DNA of 64,000 bases from the NCBI GenBank assembly GCA_001725945.1, contig LRMT01000217.1, positions 124,001-188,000 on the forward strand, given 5' to 3'. Positions within the stretch are counted from its first letter, which is position 1; every line of letters starts with the position of its first letter. Of this stretch, positions 49,050-56,870 are shown piece after piece. Below the pieces are notes generated by a model that did no database searches, was not told where the DNA came from, and was given only the letters and a program-made list of their open reading frames with translations. The stretch is from Cupriavidus sp. UYMMa02A (GTDB lineage Bacteria > Pseudomonadota > Gammaproteobacteria > Burkholderiales > Burkholderiaceae). Made by a program: the position numbers and the translations under genes.

Positions 49050-49692
49050 ATGGCTAATCCTGTGTATCGCACGGAGCGAACCGGCCTGTTGCTGGTGGAC
49101 CCGTACAACGATTTCCTCTCCGATGGCGGCAAGCTGTTCCCGATGGTCAAGGACGTCGCCAACGACGTCGGACTGCTCGACAACCTGCGCGCTTCTGTGG
49201 CGGCAGTACGTAAAGCCAACATCCAGGTCTTCTACGTACCGCATCGTCAGTGGCAACCCGGCGATTACGACGACTGGGATCACCCGAATCCGACGCAACG
49301 CCTGGTGCAGAAGCGCCACACCTTCGCAAAGGGCACGTGGGGCGGTGAATGGCATCCGGACTTCGTACCGCAGGACGCGACGTCATCATCCAGGAACACT
49401 GGGGCCAAAGCGGCTTTGCCAATACCAACCTCGATTTCCAGTTGAAGCAGCATGGCGTCACGCATGTGATCGCGTCGGCCTGTTGGCAAATACCTGCATC
49501 GAATCGACCGCCCGCTTCGCCATGGAGCTCGGCTATCACGTCACGCTCGTGCGCGATGCCACGGCAGCCTTCACCAAGGAAATGATGCACGCCGCGCATC
49601 ACCTGAACGGGCCGACGTTTGCCCACGAAATCCTGACGACGGCCGAACTGGTTGCCGCCCTTTCCGTGGCAACGCAGGAGGGCGCAGCATGA
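49050..49692 (+). CDS. isochorismatase-family cysteine hydrolase, copy A (two frameshifts)
   Basis: The ATG at 49050 follows GGAGAA. The frame reads MANPVYRTERTGLLLVDPYN, with the catalytic Asp in VDPYNDF, then FYVPHRQWQPGDYDDWDHPN. Frame drops near 49380 and 49470 separate RDVIIQEHWGQSGFANTNLD and the nucleophile region NTCIESTARFAMELGYHVTL (catalytic Cys). Copy B keeps the second site in frame, which shows that a C is missing here. The restored length is about 214 residues. The family includes N-carbamoylsarcosine amidases, RutB-type and nicotinamidase-like hydrolases; an amide or carbamate substrate is likely. The aldehyde dehydrogenase start overlaps its stop (ATGA). Confidence 0.88.
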
Positions 49693-51263
49693 AACTGACC
49701 GGCAATCTCCTGATAGCGCGCAGGAAGTGGGCGCCGCGGCGGGCACCATGCAGGCGCTCAATCCCGCAACCAATCTCAGCTTCGCACCAGACTTCGCATT
49801 CGGCGGCATCGACGAGGTCGACCGTGCGGCGCAATTGGCTGATGAGGCGTTCGACAGCTACAACAACACGAGCCTTGCGGTACGGGCAGGCTTCCTGGAA
49901 CGCATTGCCGAAGGACTCGACGCCAATGCACCGGCACTGGCCCAACGCGCCGCGCTGGAGACCGGCCTGCCGGCCGCGCAGCTCGAAGCGGAAGCCGCCA
50001 AGGCGGCCATCCAGTTCCGGCAGTTCGCCGCGGTCGTGCGCCAGGGGCGCTTTCGGGCGGCAACGATCGATCCCGCGCAACCTGAGCGCCAACCACGCCC
50101 GCGCATGGACCACCGGATGCAGAAGATCGGGCTAGGTCCGATCGCGATCTTCGGCGCGAGCAATTTCCCCATCTCATACTCGGTCGCTGGCGGTGATACC
50201 GCATCGGCGCTTGCGGCGGGCTGCCCCGTCATCCTGAAGGCACACAACGCTCATCCCGGCGCGTCGGAAATCATGGGCCGCATCATCCAGCAGGCCGTGA
50301 AAGACGCTGGCCTGCACGAAGGTGTGTTTTCACTGCTGCGGGGCGACGGCAACACGATCGGCGAGGCATTGGTGGACCATCCGCTGATCAAGGGCGTCAC
50401 GTTCACGGGCTCGGAGGCAGGCGGCATGGCGCTATACCGTCGTGCGCAGCAACGCCCCGACCCGATCCCGGTTTCACCGAGATGACGAGCGTCAATCCCA
50501 CCTTCGTGCTGCCCATCGCGCTGTTTTCGCGCGGCGGCGAGATTGGCGACGGTTTCGCGGAACGCATGCTGGTGAACGTGGGTCAGGCCTGCCTGAAGCC
50601 CGCGATCCTGCTGGCCATCGACGGCCTTGGCTACAGCGAACTCAAGCAGGCAATGATTGCGCGCGTCAGCCCCATGCAGGCCCGTACGATGCTCACACCG
50701 GGCATCAACCAGGCGTACCGCAAGAACGTGGAACGCCAGCTCGCCGCAGGCGCGGAAACGATCGCCGCGGGGGCCACACCCGCTGGCGAGTGGGACGGCC
50801 AATCATTCTTGTTCGAGGTCGATGGCGCACGCCTGCTTAAAGAGCCGGCATTGCTCGAAGAAGTATTTGGCCCGGCCGCGCTGCTGGTACGCGTGAAGGA
50901 TGACGAGCAACTGGTCGCGATCGCGAGGCGCTTCCGCGGTCAGCTCTCGGCAACGATGCAAATCGAGCGCGCAGATCATGCGCTCGCGGCCCGCCTGCTG
51001 CCGATCCTTGAACGTCGCACCGGCCGCATCGTCATCAACGCGTTCGCGCATCCGCAGGAAGTGTCCTATGCATCGATCCATGGTGGCCCGTTCCCGGCCA
51101 CTTCGGACAGCCGCTTCACGTCGGTCGGCATGAGCGCGATCGAACGCTTCCTCCGGCCGGTCTGCTACCAGGCTTCCCCGACGAGCTGTTGCCCGAAGCA
51201 TTGCGGCATGACAACCCACTAGGCCTGTGGCGCCTCACGGATGGCGAACTGTCGAAAGCCTGA
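49689..51263 (+). CDS. NADP-type aldehyde dehydrogenase, ketoglutarate-semialdehyde dehydrogenase group (three frameshifts)
   Basis: The ATG at 49689 overlaps the isochorismatase stop. Frame drops lie near 49710, 50470 and 51175. Motifs include GPIAIFGASNFPISYSVAGG, GVTFTGSEAGGMALYRRAQ (NADP Rossmann region), EVFGPAALLVRVKDDEQL and the catalytic-Cys segment VNVGQACLKPAILLAIDGLG. In this family the segment usually reads G-Q-F-C-T-K-P. The end, after the last frame change, is LPEALRHDNPLGLWRLTDGE. The restored length is about 525 residues. It oxidises a semialdehyde to an acid. Its 5' end is also present in copy B and its 3' end in copy C. Confidence 0.85.
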
Positions 51264-51329
51264 GCGGTAGCCGGCAGCACGAACAGCGTCACTACCTCGC
51301 CGCAACCATTTACCTATAGGAGATTTTCC

Positions 51330-51647
51330 ATGCAATTTCTTGTCCTGGTCTTAATTGCTGTCCCTGCTCCCCAACATGCACCCACTCGCGACGAGCGCGA
51401 AGCCGAGTCAGAGGTCATCCGTCACCTCTATGTCGCTGGCGTCGTCAGGCAGATCTGGCTGCGGGGCGATGGTGGCGCATGCATCATTGCCGAGAGCGAC
51501 GATGCGGAGACCCTCCGGACCAAATTTTCGAACTTACCGTTGGTGCAATCCGGGTTCCTTCAACCCCCAAAGGTAATTGCACTGAAGCCGTATGCCGGTT
51601 TTGGACCGGCCGTTTCAAATTCAGAAATTCAAGGAAGTAGATCATGA
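51330..51647 (+). CDS. YciI/muconolactone-isomerase-like small protein, copy A
   Basis: This intact 105-residue protein starts with ATG after TAGGAGA. It has the ferredoxin-like dimer pattern of muconolactone isomerase-like proteins: MQFLVLVLIAVP, VIRHLYVAGVVRQIWLRGDG, GACIIAESDDAETLRTKFSN and LPLVQSGFLQPPKVIALKPY. Its stop overlaps the start of the repeat protein (ATGA). An equal-length copy lies at 61855-62172 on the minus strand. These proteins can isomerise lactones or simply bind small molecules; the role here is unknown. Confidence 0.82.
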   Translation: MQFLVLVLIAVPAPQHAPTRDEREAESEVIRHLYVAGVVRQIWLRGDGGACIIAESDDAETLRTKFSNLPLVQSGFLQPPKVIALKPYAGFGPAVSNSEIQGSRS

Positions 51648-51898
51648 CCACCCACATTGCCAAGCGTCTGGTATTCGCCATTGCCCTGATTGCTACTGTC
51701 GGCGCGCAGGCCGCCAGTCTGTCCCACGGGCGCGCGCGACCCGTTCACGGACGTGCCCGTTCTGTCACCGATTCGCGCGACCCATACACGGATGGTGCCC
51801 GTTCTGTCACCGATCCGCGCAACCCGTACACGGACGGTGCGCGCACAGTGCAGGAACCGCGCAGCCCGTACTACGACGGCGCTCACACAGATCGCTGA
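51644..51898 (+). CDS. small exported protein with four DP(Y/F)TDGA repeats, copy A
   Basis: The ATG at 51644 overlaps the YciI stop. A signal peptide (IAKRLVFAIALIATVGAQAA) is followed by SLSHG. Two compensating indels near 51729 and 51752 mask the first repeat, which reads RDPFTDGARSVTD in the next frame. The visible repeats are RDPYTDGARSVTD, RNPYTDGARTVQE and RSPYYDGAHTDR, a 14-residue period. The length is 84 residues. The inverted copy at 61602-61858 shows the first repeat in frame, which supports the correction. I know no named family. The motif also occurs in the unrelated locus at 14298. Confidence 0.7.
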   Translation: MTTHIAKRLVFAIALIATVGAQAASLSHGRARPVHGRARSVTDSRDPYTDGARSVTDPRNPYTDGARTVQEPRSPYYDGAHTDR

Positions 51899-52104
51899 TC
51901 GATCACGGAGCGCGGCTCCCGCCCGTAACCATGACGTTCAGGCCTGGATTGGGCATCCGAACGTCGTGGAGATTCGTGATGTTCATTCCCAAGACTCACT
52001 TCCACGCGGCGTCCACCATGGAAGTGAGGCATTCCGGACGACCACGCAGGCGTGGCCGCATCCAGCCAATCCCACCAATCCCACCCCTCTGAAGGAGTTC
52101 TATT

Positions 52105-52717
52105 GTGAAGACTGTTGCCACGAACGACATGAAGCTCGAAGTTGTCGTCATTCCCGTTTCGGATGTGGATCGCGCCAAGCGATTTTACGGCGGCCTGGGC
52201 TGGAAGCTCGATGCCGACTTCGCCAAGGGCGACGCGTTTCGAGTCCTGCAGTTCACGCCGCCAGGCTCGCCTTGTTCGATTCACTTCGGCACGGGAATCA
52301 CGTCGGCAGCCCCGGGATCGGCGCAGGGACTCTATCTCGTCGTGTCCGACATTGAGGCCGCGCGCATCGAACTCGTCGCTCTCGGTGTCGACGTCAGCGA
52401 AGTGTTCCACAGGCGTCGGAGAGCCACCGCAGAGTGGCCCGCATCCGCAGCGGCAGACCTACTCCTCGTATGCCACGTTCAGCGACCCGGACGGTAACAG
52501 TTGGCTGTTGCAGGAGGTCACCGCGCGATTGCCCGGACGCGTGAATGCGGACACGACCTTCGCCTCGTCGACGGAACTCGCGGCCGCGCTCCGGCGTGCG
52601 GCGGCCGCACATGGCGAGCACGAAAAGCGCAATGGCGGCAAACACGACGAGAACTGGCCCGCCTGGTACGCCGAGTACATCCTCCGGGAGCAATCTGGCC
52701 AGGAACTGCCGGTGTAA
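52105..52717 (+). CDS. VOC-family (glyoxalase/bleomycin resistance-like) protein (frameshift)
   Basis: A GTG at 52105 follows GAAGGAG. The VOC fold shows in KLEVVVIPVSDVDRAKRFYG, GWKLDADFAKGDAFRVLQFT, SIHFGTGITSAAPGSAQGLY and, after a frame change near 52405, SYATFSDPDGNSWLLQEVTA with the usual metal-site Glu. The tail (ENWPAWYAEYILREQSGQEL) is an extra segment found in some of these proteins. The restored length is about 204 residues. A 3' remnant of a second copy is at 61448-61515. It probably acts on a lactone, epoxide-derived or ring-cleaved intermediate. Confidence 0.83.
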
Positions 52718-52768
52718 GCACGCTAACGCTCACAGTGCGGGTCGCAGACTCGCGCTCGGAAAATCGCC

Positions 52769-52867
52769 ATGTTTATAGTATCGTCAGCGCCAATCCGGCG
52801 CCGCCATCTTTCAGCCGCGGCTGTACTCGGCCTTGTTCTGATTCGCAAGAACTTGCTACATCGCTGA
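52769..52867 (+). pseudogene. 5' remnant of an epoxide hydrolase gene
   Basis: The ATG at 52769 gives MFIVSSAPIRRRHL and AAAVLGLVL, then stops after 33 codons. The intact epoxide hydrolase at 60047-61390 begins with MFIVSSAPIRRRHLASASAV. The DNA matches that gene's start until about 52835 and then changes to unrelated sequence. This is the left-over signal-peptide end of a fifth epoxide hydrolase in locus A, replaced by the MDR dehydrogenase block. Confidence 0.85.
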
Positions 52868-52935
52868 CTGCTGGCGAAAACAGCCCAACGCTGCTGCCCC
52901 GCTCACCGCAAACCGACAGACCAAGGAGACATCGA

Positions 52936-54069
52936 ATGCACACCGGACTTCAACTTCGTTCGCAAATCAAGAGCAGTGGTGAACTCGAGCTGTCGCTAGA
53001 CAGCATCGACACACCGCACCCTGGCCCGGATGAAGTGCTCATCCGTATAGAAGCCTCTCCCCTCAACCCGTCCGATCTCGGCCTGCTGTTCGGTGCGGCC
53101 GACATGAGCACGGCCAAGGCCAGCGGCACGGCCGAGCGCCCCATAGTCACCGCGCGTGTTCCGGAAGGCGCGATGCGCAGCATGGCGGGCCGCCTGGATG
53201 CATCCATGCCGGTTGGCAATGAGGCGCGGGCGTGGTCGTCGATGCAGGCTCGTCCCCTGCGGCGCAAGCTTGATGGGCAAGACCGTGGCTGCCATCGGCG
53301 GCGCGATGTACTCGCAGTACCGCTGCATTTCCGCAGACCAGTGCCTGGTCCTGCCCGAAGGCGCCACGCCTGCTGACGGCGCGTCGTCATTCGTCAACCC
53401 GCTCACCGCACTGGGCATGGTCGAGACCATGCGGCGCGAAGGACATAGCGCCCTGGTGCACACCGCCGCGGCCTCCAACCTGGGCCAGATGCTCAACCAG
53501 ATCTGTCTCAAGGATGGCATCAAGCTGGTGAACATCGTGCGCAAGCAAGAGCAGGCGGACCTGCTCAAGCACAAGGTGCGGTCCACGTCTGCAACGCCGC
53601 GTCGCCCACGTTCATGCAAGACCTTACCGAGGCACTCGTCGCCACTGGCGCAACGATCGCGTTCGACGCCACGGGCGGCGGCAAGCTCGGCGGCCAGATC
53701 CTTACCTGCATGGAAGCGGCCTTGAACAAGACGGCCAGCGAATACAGCCGCTATGGCTCGACCACCCACAAGCAGGTCTACCTCTACGGCGGCCTGGACA
53801 CAAGCCCGACCGAGTTTAGCCGCAACTTCGGCATGGCGTGGGGCATGGGCGGCTGGCTGCTGTTCCCGTTCCTGCAGAAGATCGGGCGCGAGCGGGCCAA
53901 CGCGCTGAAGCAACGTGTGGTGGCGGAGCTGAAGACCACCTTTGCCAGCCACTACTCGAAAGAGATCTCGCTGGCCGAGGTACTGGACCTGGACGTGATC
54001 GCCGCCTACAACAAGCGTGCGACGGGGGAGAAGTACCTGATCAACCCGAACAAGGGCCTGGCCGGATAA
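52936..54069 (+). CDS. MDR-family (zinc-binding alcohol dehydrogenase-like) oxidoreductase (frameshifts)
   Basis: The ATG at 52936 follows CCAAGGAG. Medium-chain dehydrogenase features are LSLDSIDTPHPGPDEVLIRI, EASPLNPSDLGLLFGAADMS, the later SALVHTAAASNLGQMLNQIC nucleotide-binding strand, and GATIAFDATGGGKLGGQILT. Frame changes near 53230 and 53570-53610 cancel over the gene. The length of about 378 residues is normal. The zinc ligands of classical alcohol dehydrogenases are not evident, so it is more like the quinone reductase branch. It follows locus A and replaces the epoxide hydrolase that the other copy has there. Confidence 0.8.
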
Positions 54070-54079
54070 ATCACCCCCG

Positions 54080-54302
54080 GGGCGCCTTGCGCGCCCACCG
54101 TGTCAAGAGGCTGACCGGATTCTTCCGAATCGGCCTTCTGCTTCTTCAGGTCCTGAAATTCGTTTTCACGAGCGAGACAGGCGTTGCGCGCCTCGTCGAA
54201 GTGATAAGCGAGCGTGTTGAAGTGGGCCGCCAGCGCCGGCAGGTAGTGCGGCTCAGTCACGAACCAGCGGCATCGCACGCAGTTGCGGCTGCCGCCCGAC
54301 AC
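54080..54302 (-). pseudogene. remnant of an integrase-like protein (GmtZ type)
   Basis: On the minus strand GSRNCVRCRWFVTEPHYLPA, LAAHFNTLAYHFDEARNACL and ARENEFQDLKKQKADSEESG resemble the C-terminal part of large integrase-related proteins of the gamma-mobile-trio type, with the C-V-R-C-R motif. The rest is missing. It is a trace of mobile DNA at the junction between locus A and locus B. The family assignment is from memory of the motif. Confidence 0.5.
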
Positions 54303-54765
54303 AGGCCCGTCCGCGTGGGGCTACCGCATGCAGTTGGGCATCCGGAGTACTTGCCGAAAGCGGGGCCACCACTGAGCCACTACGATGCCATTGATGATGT
54401 ACAAGCATTGCCGTACATAGGCGACGGAGGCGTGGATTATTACCGCAGGTTTCTGGGGCGCCCTTGCCTCGTGCGTTCGCCATCGGGTCACACGGGACGG
54501 ATGCCGCCGAATCGCTGTCGCTTGACGATTTGCTTCAGCACGCCCATTCCTGGCTGTATGAGTGACGGATTCTGATCCCCTCAACGCGCGCGCTGGGCTG
54601 GCATCGAGCGGCCGTTTAGGCATTCCCCACCATCCAGGCTGCGACGCTACTCCACTGAGTCGCAAATTGGCTGCCAAGCGATACCACATCCCTTTCAGAT
54701 TGAACGGCACGCGACTGCAACCAACTCGCCACTCGCGAGCAGATCAATCCTAAATCTCTGTTTTC

Positions 54766-54818
54766 TTGACATTTTTTTCATACCTATACTTCCTCATACC
54801 GATATGTGAGGCGTCACA
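54766..54818 (+). promoter_or_regulatory. promoter and dyad of isochorismatase locus B
   Basis: TTGACA (54766) and TATACT (54785) are only 13 bases apart, three fewer than in copy A, so the promoter may be weak. The dyad TGTGA-GGCG-TCACA at 54805-54818 is kept. Confidence 0.45.
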
Positions 54819-54905
54819 CGTCAAGCGACCCACGCTACCCAAGCCGCGCGGCGCCACTGCGAAACGCGACTTTGATCTCACCTACCTTCTGAATGGAGAA
54901 CTGAA

Positions 54906-55549
54906 ATGGCTAATCCTGTGTATCGCACGGAGCGAACCGGCCTGTTGCTGGTGGACCCATACAACGATTTCCTCTCCGATGGCGGCAAGCTGTTCCCGAT
55001 GGTCAAGGACGTCGCCAACGACGTCGGACTGCTCGACAACCTGCGCGCTTCTGTGGCGGCAGTACGTAAAGCCAACATCCAGGTCTTCTACGTACCGCAT
55101 CGTCAGTGGCAACCCGGCGATTACGACGACTGGGATCACCCGAATCCGACGCAACGCTCGGTGCAGAAGCGCCACACCTTCGCAAAGGGCACGTGGGGCG
55201 GTGAATGGCATCCGGACTTCGTACCGCAGGACGCGACGTCATCATCCAGGAACACTGGGGCCAAAGCGGCTTTGCCAATACCAACCTCGATTTCCAGTTG
55301 AAGCAGCATGGCGTCACGCATGTGATCGCCGTCGGCCTGCTGGCAAATACCTGCATCGAATCGACCGCCCGCTTCGCCATGGAGCTCGGCTATCACGTCA
55401 CGCTCGTGCGCGATGCCACGGCAGCCTTCACCAAGGAAATGATGCACGCCGCGCATCACCTGAACGGGCCGACGTTTGCCCACGAAATCCTGACGACGGC
55501 CGAACTGGTTGCCGCCCTTTCCGTGGCAACGCAGGAGGGCGCAGCATGA
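54906..55549 (+). CDS. isochorismatase-family cysteine hydrolase, copy B (one frameshift)
   Basis: This is the direct repeat of the gene at 49050, nearly identical, again with ATG after GGAGAA. Here the segment THVIAVGLLANTCIESTARF with the catalytic Cys is in frame. A single frame drop near 55237 remains, at the same place as in copy A (ATSSSRNTGAK against DVIIQEHWGQSGF). The same break in all copies suggests either a real mutation before duplication or a systematic miscall at that site. It is followed by a 42-base stub of aldehyde dehydrogenase. Confidence 0.88.
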
Positions 55550-55587
55550 AACTGACCGGCAATCTCCTGGTAGGCGCGCAGGAAGTA
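55546..55587 (+). pseudogene. 5' stub of aldehyde dehydrogenase, copy B
   Basis: ATG at 55546 overlapping the isochorismatase stop gives MKLTGNLLVGAQEV, the first 14 residues of the aldehyde dehydrogenase of locus A, then unrelated sequence into the convergent epoxide hydrolase gene. It also shows the G that is missing at about 49710 in copy A. Confidence 0.85.
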
Positions 55588-55611
55588 AACGAGACGAACC
55601 GAAGACCCGAG

Positions 55612-56766
55612 TCAGCTCAGCACGCGGAAGAAGTCACGGACGTCCGTGATGATGGCCTGCGGTTCTTCCCAGGCTGCGAAGTGTCCGCCGCTGGCGTGAT
55701 ACCGCCTCTGCTTGAGGTTGTAGTAGCGCTGGGCCCAGCGGCGCGGGGCGGTGCATATTTCCTCCGGCAACACCGAAATGCCCACTGGAGCCTCGACCAC
55801 AGGCATGCGATTGTGCACCGGCGTCCAGGGATCGTGTGCGGCCTCGTAGTAGTAGCGTGCCGACGTCCCAGAGCTCTGCGTGACCCAGTAGATCATGATC
55901 GTGGTCAGAAGATCGTCCTTGGTGAAGCGGGTTTCGACGTCGCCGTGGCAATCGCTCCAGCTGCGTTGCTTTTCGAGTATCCACGACGCCAGGCCCACTG
56001 GTGAGTCGTTGAGCGCTGACGCGATGGTCTGCGGCTTGGTGCTTTGCAGCGCCGAGTACGCCGACTCTGTGGCGAAGAAGTTCTGCAGGCGCGCGGCCGT
56101 CGACGCTTCGTCAGCGTCATAGTCTTCGGGCGCCGGCATGCTGCCGCTGAACAGGTCCAGCGGCAGCGTCATCGGGAAGTGAACGCCCATCACGCGCTCG
56201 GGATAGCGGTGCCCCAGGTCTGCCGTGATCAGCGCGCCCCAATCGGCGCCGTGCGCAGCAAAACGCGGATAGCCAAGCTGTTGCATGAGCTTCACCCAAA
56301 GCCCGGAGGTGCGCCAGAAATTGACGCCAGGCTTGCGCAGCGGCGTGGAGAATCCGTAGCCAGGCAAGGACGGCACCACCACGTCAAAGGCATCCGCAGG
56401 ATCGCCACCGTGTGAGCCGGGATCGCTGAGGGGGGCGATCACTTTGTGATATTCCCAAAATGTCCAGGGCCAGCCGTGCGAGAGGATCAGCGGCTTAGGA
56501 TTGGGCCCCTTGCCGCGCACGTGGATGAAGTGGATCGGCACATCGTCGATCTCAGTGCGGAACTGCGGATAAGCGTTGATAGCGCGTTCCTGCTTGCGCC
56601 AGTCGTAGCTCTCGATCCAGTAGGAGACCAGCTCCTTAAGGTAGACGGTATTGGTGCCATACTGCCAGTTTTCGTTTGCAAAGTCGTTGGCCCAACGCGT
56701 AAGCTTGAGGCGAGCCTGCAGATCGTTGAGCACTTCATCAGGTACATCGACGCGAAACGGTTCCAT
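55612..56766 (-). CDS. epoxide hydrolase, EHN type, cytoplasmic (paralogue 2)
   Basis: This is an intact 384-residue enzyme from the ATG at 56766, which follows AAGGA. No signal peptide is present (MEPFRVDVPDEVLNDLQARL). The EHN domain has SYDWRKQERAINAYPQFRTE. The oxyanion turn is LILSHGWPWTFWEYHKVIAP, the nucleophile Asp is in AAHGADWGALITADLGH, and the His is in ASGGHFAAWEEPQAI. It differs most from the other three (HGWPWTF for HGWPGS). It is the last gene of a minus-strand run with a formamidase and two secreted epoxide hydrolases. Confidence 0.92.
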   Translation of the reverse strand: MEPFRVDVPDEVLNDLQARLKLTRWANDFANENWQYGTNTVYLKELVSYWIESYDWRKQERAINAYPQFRTEIDDVPIHFIHVRGKGPNPKPLILSHGWPWTFWEYHKVIAPLSDPGSHGGDPADAFDVVVPSLPGYGFSTPLRKPGVNFWRTSGLWVKLMQQLGYPRFAAHGADWGALITADLGHRYPERVMGVHFPMTLPLDLFSGSMPAPEDYDADEASTAARLQNFFATESAYSALQSTKPQTIASALNDSPVGLASWILEKQRSWSDCHGDVETRFTKDDLLTTIMIYWVTQSSGTSARYYYEAAHDPWTPVHNRMPVVEAPVGISVLPEEICTAPRRWAQRYYNLKQRRYHASGGHFAAWEEPQAIITDVRDFFRVLS

Positions 56767-56870
56767 GTTGTTCCTTCCTCTGTGGTCTTGTAGGCGCAAC
56801 CACCTGGCGACAGGCGAGCAGTTGGCAGTGCGCGTCGCGGCGCATTCCCCGATGAGGCGCGACGCGCTGC

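Larger units (their letters stand above)
48826..49720 (+). repeat. duplicated isochorismatase locus, copy A
   Basis: From the leader through the isochorismatase gene into the start of the aldehyde dehydrogenase gene, this stretch recurs at 54687-55587 (direct) and in part at 62300-62890 (inverted). The copies are nearly identical over the coding part, with scattered substitutions and indels. Confidence 0.9.
54687..55587 (+). repeat. duplicated isochorismatase locus, copy B
   Basis: Matches 48826-49720 from the leader (ACATCCCTTTCAGAT) to GCGCAGGAAGT within the first codons of aldehyde dehydrogenase, then diverges. The leader is more altered than the coding part: it has lost the HxlR gene and shortened the promoter spacer. 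Confidence 0.9.

Noticed and set aside
51720-51895. DP(Y/F)TDGA tandem repeats as a CRISPR array
   Set aside because: The repeats are about 42 bases end to end with no spacers, are in a coding frame and encode a conserved 14-residue unit.
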